6,972 bases of DNA, taken from CAYJVB01 sp964373575. Its GTDB lineage: Archaea; Aenigmatarchaeota; Aenigmatarchaeia; CG10238-14. A program made the translations under genes and the position numbers. Numbering within the stretch: the stretch's first letter is position 1; the number at the start of each line of letters is the position of its first letter. The notes beneath the pieces are model-generated. The model did not search any database. It worked only from the letters and a program-made list of their open reading frames with translations, and had not been told where the DNA came from. Below are positions 1 to 5,530 of the stretch, one piece after another. Location of the stretch: NCBI GenBank assembly GCA_964373575.1, contig CAYJVB010000037.1, forward strand, positions 1 to 6,972, read 5' to 3'.

Positions 1-566
1 CAACCACCTCTTTATTATTATTTATTAGATGTCGGATATGTCATGAGATAATACATAATACCATTATTCAAAAAACTTTTTAATATAGAACCAAAACTAA
101 TAATTAGAACTGATCAAAAAACGCTATATACAAGAATAAGATCTAGAGTGATATACTATTTTCTGCTGAATTTAGGGTTTACTAGCCCTAAACACAAACT
201 AAAAATCCCAGAATGGATTAAAAACAATCATAAATTTCTTTTAGCATTTTTACGGGGTTTGATAGACACAGACTTTAGTCTAGGGTTTAGATCAGTATTC
301 AATAAAAAATATGTTTATCCGAGGGTTAGAACTTCTATGAAGGATGCGGGTTTTATTAGTGAGCTTGTAACCACTTTTAAAGAACTTGGATTTACTGTAT
401 ATTGTAAACTAAATGTAAAAATAGAGGATAAAAGAGGCTTCAGTTTTATCAAAAACACACTTGAAATAAATGGATTAAGAAACTTTCAGTTATGGCTTAA
501 CAAAATAGGCACTAATCATCCTAAAATTTCTAAAAAAATAATTGTATGGGGCTGGCCGGATTTGAA

Positions 567-598
567 TTCGCCAGATGTGAGTCCTACCTCAGCACCTT
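567..598 (-). other. tRNA-Phe intron 2, 32 nt, at position 53/54
   Basis: This segment lies between the 5' T-stem strand GCTGG (603-599) and the T-loop TTCAAAT (566-560). The 5' exon CGCT (604-601) pairs with intron GGCG (572-569) as the 4-bp central helix. The bulges are GG|A (600-598) and AA|T (568-566). A 5-bp inner helix follows, AGGTG (597-593) with CATCT (577-573), including one G-U. The outer helix is not convincing. Only this cut gives both a paired T-stem and an intact T-loop, so the borders are well constrained. Confidence 0.78.
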
Positions 599-608
599 CC
601 AGCGACAC

Positions 609-639
609 TTCCCGGGCCAATGACACAAGTCAATCGCCT
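609..639 (-). other. tRNA-Phe intron 1, 31 nt, at position 43/44
   Basis: This segment separates the anticodon stem from the variable region GTGTC. The junction fits an archaeal bulge-helix-bulge: 5' exon CCCG (645-642) pairs with intron CGGG (614-611) as the 4-bp central helix. The bulges are TG|A (641-639) and AA|G (610-608). A 3-bp inner helix follows, GGC (638-636) with GCC (617-615). The outer helix is weak, so it resembles the relaxed HBh' type used by non-canonical introns. This borders choice leaves a 5-nt variable loop, as normal tRNA-Phe needs. Confidence 0.75.
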
Positions 640-683
640 CACGGGCTTCAGCCGTGTGCTCTCCCAGACTGAGCTACAGCCCC

Positions 684-743
684 ACAACTTACTATAATAA
701 CATCGGAAACTTCTTTAAGTTTATCTTTATCTAGATATTTTCA
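684..743. promoter_or_regulatory. Divergent promoter region, tRNA-Phe and isomerase gene
   Basis: These 60 bases separate the tRNA 5' end from the start codon at 744. A TTTAAG/CTTAAA box with flanking AT-rich sequence (about 711-723) sits about 26 nt before ATG 744, the spacing of an archaeal TATA box for a leaderless message. It is also about 33 nt from the tRNA 5' end on the other strand. It may serve both directions; a second AT-rich tract (692-700) lies closer to the tRNA. No Shine-Dalgarno motif precedes 744. Confidence 0.4.
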
Positions 744-1547
744 ATGATGATTCCAAAATTTGGTTTTACAACTGATCCCAGCAAAGATATTGTTAAAGGA
801 ATAAACTTACTGGGAATTTTGGGATTTGATTTTGTTGAAGTTTCATTTCAGGAGCCTTTAACAACCCCTAGCGCGTTAAACAAGAAAAAGAAGGAAATAA
901 AAGAGGCACTGGATAAGTATAAGCTGATGCTTGCTGTACACACACCTTGGTGGAACGATCTTGGAACTCTTCATGAAAATGTGAGAAAGGGATGGGTTCA
1001 TGAAATAAAGGGGATGCTTGATTTTGGTAATGAATTAGGATTAAAGAAGATGAACATACACCCAAATTTTCATAAAGTAAATACTGTTAGCCATAAGGGA
1101 AAAGAGACGTCTATAAACAATAATGTTCAGAGCCTGATGGAAATTGCTGATCATGCAGCTAACTATAATATTATAATTGTTGTTGAAAATAACCTTACAA
1201 CATTTTCCCCAATAGGATTTCATGAGTATGAGGAAATTGTGAATCGAGCTAAAAATGTGAAAATCACAGTCGACATCGGTCATGCCTTTGTTGAAGGTGG
1301 GATGGAACAGATATTGAAATATATCAAAACTTTCAAGAAGCGATTAAATCATATGCATTTTCACGATAATCATGGGGAAAATGATGAACACTTACCACTT
1401 GGAGTAGCTTTGATTGATTACAACAGGGTCGTTAATGAATTGAAGAAGATTAATTACGTTGAAACTATAACCTTAGAAGTTTTTGTTCCAGACAACTCCT
1501 TTCAAAAAGATTCTATGGATATTCTTAAAAGATTGTGGAAGGGTTAA
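744..1547 (+). CDS. Sugar phosphate isomerase/epimerase-like TIM-barrel protein
   Basis: This 267-residue protein belongs to the AP endonuclease family 2 / xylose isomerase-like TIM-barrel superfamily. Members isomerise or epimerise sugars or nick abasic DNA, using divalent metal ions held at the barrel mouth. Motifs along the barrel strands are: FVEVSF (E32), AVHTPWW (H66), MNIHPNF (H106), IIVVENN (E148), TVDIGHAF (D177, H180), MHFHDNHGENDEH (H205, H207, D208, H216) and TLEVFVP (E245). The E148, D177, H207, E245 set matches the usual metal ligands. The length fits a single-domain member. The set of metal-binding histidines does not by itself separate endonuclease IV from isomerase; lacking a full endonuclease IV pattern, I favour the isomerase/epimerase side with unknown substrate. 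ATG occurs at both 744 and 747; either could start. It ends convergently with the glycosyltransferase gene, sharing TTAA at 1544-1547. Confidence 0.85.
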   Translation: MMIPKFGFTTDPSKDIVKGINLLGILGFDFVEVSFQEPLTTPSALNKKKKEIKEALDKYKLMLAVHTPWWNDLGTLHENVRKGWVHEIKGMLDFGNELGLKKMNIHPNFHKVNTVSHKGKETSINNNVQSLMEIADHAANYNIIIVVENNLTTFSPIGFHEYEEIVNRAKNVKITVDIGHAFVEGGMEQILKYIKTFKKRLNHMHFHDNHGENDEHLPLGVALIDYNRVVNELKKINYVETITLEVFVPDNSFQKDSMDILKRLWKG

Positions 1548-2230
1548 TAATTCATGCCGAGTCTATATTTGATTCCTCTTTTTGCAATGAACCATAAGCA
1601 GCCAAGTACTATTTTTGTGCCTGTCGGTATTTTTCTGATGTGATGATAATGAACTCTAACACTAACCTGTTTTATTTTTAATTCATTTTTTAGTGCTTCT
1701 GATAGCATCATGTTTTCAATTATGTAACCCCCATATGTTACTGCCATCATTTTTCTCATTGCTGATATTGTCATTGCTATGAAACCACAGTTTGTGTCCT
1801 TGAATTTAGTTCCGAATAGTATATTGAATGAAGTTCTCCATACAAAATTTCCTAAAGAATGTCTACTTGGTACCGTTTTCCAGTTCCTATAGCCTGTTAC
1901 ATAATCAGCTTTTCCACTCTTTAGCATTTTTATCAACTTTGGAGTATCTTCTGGATCATATTGAAGATCGGCATCTAATATCACAACATATTTTGTTTTT
2001 GGATAATTTTCCAGTACATATTTGAAGCCGGTTGTCATTGCTTCACCCTTGCCTTTGTTTTTTGAGTGCGTAACAACAACCGCACCTGCTTTTTTTGCTA
2101 GTTCTGTTGTTTTATCATTTGAACCATCGTCAATAACAAGAGGTAGAAAACCCGTATTTTTCGTTCTCTGCACAACTTCTGTTATATTTTTTTCCTCGTT
2201 GAATGCAGGAATCATTACAATAGTATCCAT
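1544..2230 (-). CDS. Family 2 glycosyltransferase, dolichol-phosphate mannosyltransferase-like
   Basis: This 228-residue GT-A fold enzyme is likely to transfer a sugar from a nucleotide sugar to a polyprenyl (dolichyl) phosphate on the cytoplasmic face of the membrane. Seen in order: IPAFNEEKNI (7-16), VIDDGSNDKT (32-41) binding the nucleotide, KGKGEAM (59-65), the metal-binding ILDADLQYDPED (84-95, DxD at 86-88), DTNCGF (145-150) and GGYIIENMMLSEA (167-179). This is the DPM1/DPMS arrangement. There is no C-terminal multi-helix membrane domain, so it is the short soluble or peripheral form. Start chosen: ATG at 2230; a TTG just upstream (2233) is less likely. A TATA-like box lies about 27 nt upstream. 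It is divergent from the LamG surface-protein gene, whose product has many N-glycosylation sequons, which suggests but does not prove a role in surface glycosylation. Confidence 0.88.
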   Translation of the reverse strand: MDTIVMIPAFNEEKNITEVVQRTKNTGFLPLVIDDGSNDKTTELAKKAGAVVVTHSKNKGKGEAMTTGFKYVLENYPKTKYVVILDADLQYDPEDTPKLIKMLKSGKADYVTGYRNWKTVPSRHSLGNFVWRTSFNILFGTKFKDTNCGFIAMTISAMRKMMAVTYGGYIIENMMLSEALKNELKIKQVSVRVHYHHIRKIPTGTKIVLGCLWFIAKRGIKYRLGMNY

Positions 2231-2252
2231 CAAATCAACTTATAATAAAATT

Positions 2253-2262
2253 GTATAATAAA
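2253..2262 (-). promoter_or_regulatory. TATA-like box for the glycosyltransferase gene
   Basis: On the minus strand this reads TTTATTATAC, centred about 27 nt before ATG 2230. That is the position expected when the transcript starts at or next to the start codon. A second AT-rich stretch (2241-2248) is too close to the start to be a leaderless TATA box. No ribosome binding site is seen. Confidence 0.45.
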
Positions 2263-2318
2263 CTATTAACCATGATTTTTGATATAAGATAATATTTTTC
2301 AATGACTAATAATAATTT

Positions 2319-3432
2319 ATGAAGGTAGTGTCACTGTTAATTGCAGCTGTTCTTTTGATAGCTTTTACGTTAGCTGTAGCAGCCATAACATCAGGTTTTT
2401 CATATCAGTGATAAAGACAGAAACCTCTGGTATAAATCTAGGTTTTGCTGCTAGTATTAATTGCACTAAAGCAGGATTGGATATTCCTGATGTTCTCTGT
2501 GATGGTACTGTGATCAAGATACCTGTAATAAATACAGGCCCCATTAATTATACAAACATTTCATTGGTGTACAATTTAAATGATAGACTTGTTGATAAAA
2601 GTTGCAATATGACATTAAACACAGGGGAACTTAAAGTATGCAGAGATATCACTTACTTAACTGGAACAATAAAAAAATTAAGAGCGACTTCAGAAAATTG
2701 CCCCAATGCTTATCAAGAAATGGAAACTTCAGTTTATTGCCAAGGAGGCGCTCTTGGTATTTGGAATTTGGATGAAGGTAGCGGTTCTACAACTTCTGAC
2801 AGCTCAGGAAATAGAAACACTGGTACTTTGACAGGCATGAATACGACAGGGAACTCTACTTCTGGTTGGAATAGCACTTGCAAGAATGCAAATTGTTTAT
2901 TATTTGATGGTGTTAATGATTATGTTTCAATAGGACATATATTTGGGGATGATGGATCGGCAATATCAATAGAAGCATGGGCATTTGTTAAAAGAGATGA
3001 TAACACTACTGGAACTGATATATATCAAGGAATAGTTGCAGCGGCACAGACTTTTGATGGTGGATGCTGTACTGCTAGATTTGGCATTTCAGAATATCAC
3101 CAAAACAATAATGCCGAATTTCTTGTAGGTGATATGGTGGTTAATGATGCCAGAATTCAATTTCAACCAGGTTTTTCATTATTTAATCAATGGGTTCATG
3201 TGGTTTTGGTTTACAATGGGACTGGTGTTGGACTTTATCAAAATTATTAGCATCAGCAAGTGCATCTGGTACAGTAGGTCCTACTTCTGGAGGATGGCGA
3301 ATTGGTGGTACTGGGGCTTCTTCTGCACACAATCTTAATGGTACAGTAGATGAGGTTGCTATATGGAATAGGTCATTGTCTATATCGGAAATACAAGACC
3401 ATTATCAAAATGGTATTTGGCGTAATGGATAA
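2319..3432 (+). pseudogene. LamG-domain surface protein with pilin-like leader, two frameshifts
   Basis: Three successive frames make one protein. ATG 2319 opens a hydrophobic leader (MKVVSLLIAAVLLIAFTLAVAAI) typical of archaeal type IV pilin-like proteins; this frame stops at TGA 2409. The next frame (to TAG 3248) carries an N-terminal extracellular domain with several cysteines and then, from about 2747, a LamG/concanavalin A-like lectin domain (GIWNLDEGSGSTTSDSSGN, CLLFDGVNDYVSI, ISIEAWAF, WVHVVLVYNGTGVGLYQN). The rest of the LamG domain (LLASASAS, NGTVDEVAIWNRSLSISEIQ) is in a third frame, ending at TAA 3430. One added base near the T run at 2396-2400 and one near 3240-3246 restores a 371-residue product. 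Such proteins are exported, anchored by the N-terminal helix, and may bind sugars or cell surfaces. Both breaks need a one-base gain, so they could be real inactivation, assembly error or slippage. The three segments are otherwise well preserved. Confidence 0.78.
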
Positions 3433-3621
3433 TCAGCTGTTCTTGTCTTCCTTTTTTACAGGAGCATGGCCATTTGTGCTTTCTAATAGCTTTTCTATTC
3501 TATGTAGGCTGTTAAAAATAGCATCAAGAGTCCTATTCATATAACTTCTTTGCATGGTACTAATCAATATAGGGCAAGTGCTGTAATTGTTGCATGATCG
3601 GCCTGTGTCAAGGTCGCACAT
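3433..3621 (-). CDS. Small cysteine-containing protein of unknown function
   Basis: I do not recognise the family. The 62-residue product begins MCDLDTGRSC and has cysteines at 2, 10 and 16, the last in YSTCP, followed by a predicted amphipathic helix (about 22-48, MNRTLDAIFNSLHRIEKLLES) and a charged tail. Three closely spaced N-terminal cysteines could help bind metal or form a disulfide, but a fourth ligand is not obvious. Support that it is real: its stop TGA directly abuts the LamG stop with no base between, a TATA-like AGTATAATAT lies about 25 nt before its ATG, and otherwise 247 bases would be empty. It is divergent from the Bud32 gene. It could still be a chance ORF. Confidence 0.6.
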   Translation of the reverse strand: MCDLDTGRSCNNYSTCPILISTMQRSYMNRTLDAIFNSLHRIEKLLESTNGHAPVKKEDKNS

Positions 3622-3679
3622 ATTATGAAAAACACCTGAAATATTATACTTATTAAGTTAATAAATATAACCTAATTTT
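3622..3679. promoter_or_regulatory. Divergent promoter region, small Cys protein and Bud32 operon
   Basis: This is an AT-rich 58-base spacer. On the minus strand AGTATAATAT (3650-3641) is about 25 nt from ATG 3621. On the plus strand, TATACTTATTAA (3645-3656) is about 25-30 nt from ATG 3680, so the two TATA-like elements overlap. No Shine-Dalgarno motif precedes 3680, in keeping with a leaderless operon transcript. Confidence 0.45.
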
Positions 3680-4309
3680 ATGAAATTGTTGAAGCAAGGC
3701 GCTGAAGCGAAGCTTTTTTTGGATACTAAAGATGGAAAAGATGTTGTTATAAAAAATAGAGTGAGAAAAGGTTATAGAATACCTCAAATTGATGAAAAAA
3801 TACGCAAACAAAGGACCAATTCGGAGATTAACCTTCTTGTTGCTGCTAGAAGAACAGGTCTTTTAACTCCTATGATTTTGGATATTGATGAAAAGGAATA
3901 TAGTATAGTAATGGAAAATATTTCTGGTGAAAGAATAAAGGAAATCTTCTATCAGATAAATGCAAAAAAATTAACAGAAATTTCGATGAAATTAGGGAGT
4001 ATAGTAGCAGGATTACATAATGCTGGAATAATTCATGGAGATTTGACTACATCCAATATGATAATGCGAGGCAATGACATATATCTTATTGACTTTGGTT
4101 TAGGGTTTTTTTCCAAGAAGATTGAAGATCAGGGAGTTGATTTGAAATTGTTTAGAGAGGCTTTAAAATCTACCCATTTCAATATATCTGATACCGTTTG
4201 GAAAAACTTTTTAAAAGGTTATAAAAAAGAATATAAAGATGCAGAACTTGTTATAAGGAAGGTAGATGAGATTGAAAGACGTGCTAGGTATATTAAACGA
4301 GAAGAGTAG
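3680..4309 (+). CDS. bud32: KEOPS complex kinase/ATPase Bud32
   Basis: Bud32 is the small RIO-like kinase of the KEOPS complex, which with Kae1 adds threonylcarbamoyl to A37 of ANN-decoding tRNAs (t6A). At 209 residues it is the stand-alone form, not the Kae1-Bud32 fusion found in many Euryarchaeota. Diagnostic motifs: the nucleotide loop QGAEAKLF (6-13), VIKNRVRKGYRIPQID (23-38) with catalytic lysine K25, IRKQRTNSE (41-49) with E49, the catalytic loop IHGDLTTSNM (118-127; D121, N126), the metal-binding DFG at 138-140 (IDFGLGF), and the basic end RRARYIKR. All key residues are present, so it should be active. It is the first gene of the run to 5530. ATG 3680 gives the exact family N-terminus. 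The last 44 bases overlap the next gene. Confidence 0.96.
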   Translation: MKLLKQGAEAKLFLDTKDGKDVVIKNRVRKGYRIPQIDEKIRKQRTNSEINLLVAARRTGLLTPMILDIDEKEYSIVMENISGERIKEIFYQINAKKLTEISMKLGSIVAGLHNAGIIHGDLTTSNMIMRGNDIYLIDFGLGFFSKKIEDQGVDLKLFREALKSTHFNISDTVWKNFLKGYKKEYKDAELVIRKVDEIERRARYIKREE

Positions 4310-4505
4310 ATACGCTAAAATTGAGAGTTATTTAATCTATATTTTGTTAGTAAGCGCTTTAGTTATGTCGGTTGGAATAGGATTAACCATTTTTAAAACA
4401 CAAGGAATATCAGCTGTTTTATCTATGTTGGGTGCACTAATGTCTTTCTTGTCTACAATCGGTTTAATAGTTGTTTGGATATTACAAGAAATAAATGGTG
4501 AATAA
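4266..4505 (+). CDS. Small two-helix membrane protein, unknown function
   Basis: I do not recognise this protein. The 79 residues contain a charged N-terminus, a first hydrophobic helix (about 21-44, ESYLIYILLVSALVMS and on) and a second (about 50-73, VLSMLGALMSFLSTIGLIVV), ending QEINGE. It is presumably a small inner-membrane hairpin. It lies between Bud32 and uS15 in the same direction and its stop TAA directly precedes the uS15 ATG, so it is co-transcribed and may couple translation of uS15. The start is uncertain: ATG 4266 overlaps Bud32 by 44 bases, while GTG 4281 would shorten that to 29. The long hydrophobic frame that ends exactly at the next start argues that it is real. Confidence 0.72.
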   Translation: MRLKDVLGILNEKSRYAKIESYLIYILLVSALVMSVGIGLTIFKTQGISAVLSMLGALMSFLSTIGLIVVWILQEINGE

Positions 4506-4967
4506 ATGGCAAGGATACATGCAAGAAGAAAAGGTAAGGCATCATCAAAAAGGCCTTCAGTTAAAAGTCCAGCAAGATGGATTAGATACAAGAAAAATGA
4601 AGTGGAAAAACTTGTTATTAATTTCGCCAAAGAAGGAAATTCTTCTGCTAAAATTGGACTGATTTTACGCGATCAATTTGGTATCCCATCTGTTAGATTA
4701 GTTGTGGAGAAGACTATAAAACAGATAATGAAAGAGAATGACTTATATTCGAAATATCCTGAAGATTTATTCACTTTATTCAAAAGAGCAGTTAATTTAA
4801 GAGAACATCTTCACAGAAATAAAAAGGATTATACTTCGAAAAGAAATTTAGAACTCCTCGAATCTAAAATAAGGAGACTTGGGAAATATTACCGAAACAG
4901 AAAAGTTATAGAACCTGGTTGGGCATACGATCCTGAGAGAGCTAAGCTGCTTGTACAACAGAAGTGA
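4506..4967 (+). CDS. rps15: Small ribosomal subunit protein uS15
   Basis: This 153-residue protein is the archaeal/eukaryotic form of S15, an early-binding protein of the small subunit that contacts the 16S rRNA central domain. The N-terminus MARIHARRKGKASSKRP is the archaeal extension absent from bacterial S15. The core follows: an EVEKLVINFAKEGNSSAKIGLILRDQFGIPSVR helical segment (32-64) and the rRNA-binding part VNLREHLHRNKKDYTSKRNLELLESKIRRLGKYYR (96-130, H101, H103, D108). It ends with the archaeal WAYDPERAKLLV tail. Length and motifs are full. ATG 4506 directly follows the stop of the upstream gene, and the stop is 5 bases before the eS1 ATG. Confidence 0.97.
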   Translation: MARIHARRKGKASSKRPSVKSPARWIRYKKNEVEKLVINFAKEGNSSAKIGLILRDQFGIPSVRLVVEKTIKQIMKENDLYSKYPEDLFTLFKRAVNLREHLHRNKKDYTSKRNLELLESKIRRLGKYYRNRKVIEPGWAYDPERAKLLVQQK

Positions 4968-4972
4968 TTTTT

Positions 4973-5530
4973 ATGACTAAAAAAATTAAAGGTAAGGATT
5001 GGTATACTATTGTGGCACCCAAAATTTTTGATAATAAAGTTTTAGGAGAAACACCGGTTGATGATGTTAAAAAGCTGAAATGGAGAAAAGTATCTATACC
5101 ATTAGTTATTCTTGTTAATGATACGAACAAATATTATCTGAAGATACAGTTCAGAGTAGTTGAAATAAATGGAAAAACCGCCAACACCGATTTTGCTGGA
5201 TTAGAATGTTTACGTGATTATATTACAAGGATGGTCAGACATGATACTGATAGACTGGATACTGTTCAAGAACTGATGACGAAAGATGGTAAGAAAGTTG
5301 TTGTGAAAACGATTTCAGTCACTAATAAGAAGGTAACAAAGAGCCTGGAAAAAGAATTAACTCTATTTATAAGAAATCTTGTGGAAAAAACTGTAAATGA
5401 AAATTCACTTGACGATTTTCTAACGAAAGTTCTTGATGACTCTTTGAGAAATAAAGTGATTAAAACCGGATCAAAAATTTACCCTGTTAGAAATTTTGAA
5501 ATCAGAAAAATAGAAGTTCCTGTTAGATAA
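4973..5530 (+). CDS. rps3ae: Small ribosomal subunit protein eS1 (S3Ae)
   Basis: eS1 is a small-subunit protein of archaea and eukaryotes located on the platform near the mRNA exit. The 185-residue product has the family signature: KDWYTIVAPKIFDNKVLGETPVDD at the start, FRVVEINGKTANTDFAGLECLRDYITRMVR in the middle, TKDGKKVVVK, and the closing KIYPVRNFEIRKIEVPVR. ATG 4973 is preferred. GTG at 4964 in the same frame would overlap the uS15 stop and add only MIF. Position as the last gene after Bud32, the small membrane protein and uS15 suggests one transcript. The 3' end overlaps the M50 gene on the other strand by 8 bases. Confidence 0.95.
   Translation: MTKKIKGKDWYTIVAPKIFDNKVLGETPVDDVKKLKWRKVSIPLVILVNDTNKYYLKIQFRVVEINGKTANTDFAGLECLRDYITRMVRHDTDRLDTVQELMTKDGKKVVVKTISVTNKKVTKSLEKELTLFIRNLVEKTVNENSLDDFLTKVLDDSLRNKVIKTGSKIYPVRNFEIRKIEVPVR

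Larger units (their letters stand above)
52..672 (+). pseudogene. LAGLIDADG homing endonuclease remnant (C-terminal part)
   Basis: Frame 1 from 52 reads as the C-terminal half of an archaeal LAGLIDADG endonuclease: an IIPLFKKLFNI block, then FLLNLGF, KIPEWIKNN, the second LAGLIDADG helix (FLRGLIDTDFSLGF, about 249-291), and a closing LNKIGTNHPKISKKI block. These enzymes cut a long DNA target to spread their own intron, intein or free-standing gene. The motif keeps the acidic residue of GLIDTD, but the usual glycine after it is phenylalanine. The first possible start is GTG at 148, yet family-like sequence begins upstream, and frame 1 is closed by TAA at 49-51. Frame 2 has stops at 26, 44 and 56; frame 3 closes at 81. 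The first LAGLIDADG helix is not visible. Family resemblance ends at about 549, after which the frame runs antisense through the tRNA to TGA at 670-672, so the last 40 residues are probably not native. I read it as a decayed gene; a shortened expressed protein from 148 is possible. Confidence 0.65.
547..683 (-). tRNA. tRNA-Phe (GAA) with two non-canonical introns
   Basis: Read on the minus strand from 683: acceptor GGGGCTG (683-677) pairs perfectly with CAGCCCC (554-548), discriminator A at 547, and no encoded CCA. The D-arm is GCTC/GAGC with a GG-containing loop. The anticodon stem CACGG/CCGTG closes the 7-nt loop CTGAAGC, so the anticodon is GAA (649-647), giving phenylalanine. The T-loop TTCAAAT (566-560) and the 3' T-stem CCGGC (559-555) are canonical, but the bases just before the T-loop (GCGAA) cannot pair. 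The matching 5' T-stem GCTGG lies at 603-599, preceded by a 5-nt variable region GTGTC (608-604). Removing 639-609 and 598-567 leaves a regular 74-nt tRNA with intact stems and one G-U pair in the T-stem. The intron borders are inferred from folding. The anticodon loop itself is uninterrupted, so the canonical 37/38 site is unused. Confidence 0.88.

Noticed and set aside
547..683. Type II tRNA with a long variable arm instead of introns
   Set aside because: The anticodon is GAA (Phe, a type I tRNA), and the bases directly before the T-loop do not pair with the 3' T-stem. A long arm alone cannot explain the break inside the T-arm.
868..1283. Minus-strand ORFs opposite the isomerase gene
   Set aside because: They lie wholly inside a gene with clear barrel motifs on the other strand and have no recognisable protein pattern.
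1828..2258. Plus-strand ORFs opposite the glycosyltransferase gene
   Set aside because: They are antisense to a clear GT2 gene and read as low-quality frame shadows.
3190..3432. Separate gene starting at 3190
   Set aside because: Its C-terminal part is the end of the LamG domain from 2319; its first 20 residues are out-of-frame LamG sequence.
4337..4630. Minus-strand ORF of 97 codons
   Set aside because: It is antisense to the small membrane protein and uS15; its hydrophobic look mirrors the hydrophobic helices on the other strand.
4964..4972. GTG 4964 as the eS1 start
   Set aside because: It overlaps the uS15 stop and adds only three residues not typical of the family; ATG 4973 gives the normal N-terminus.
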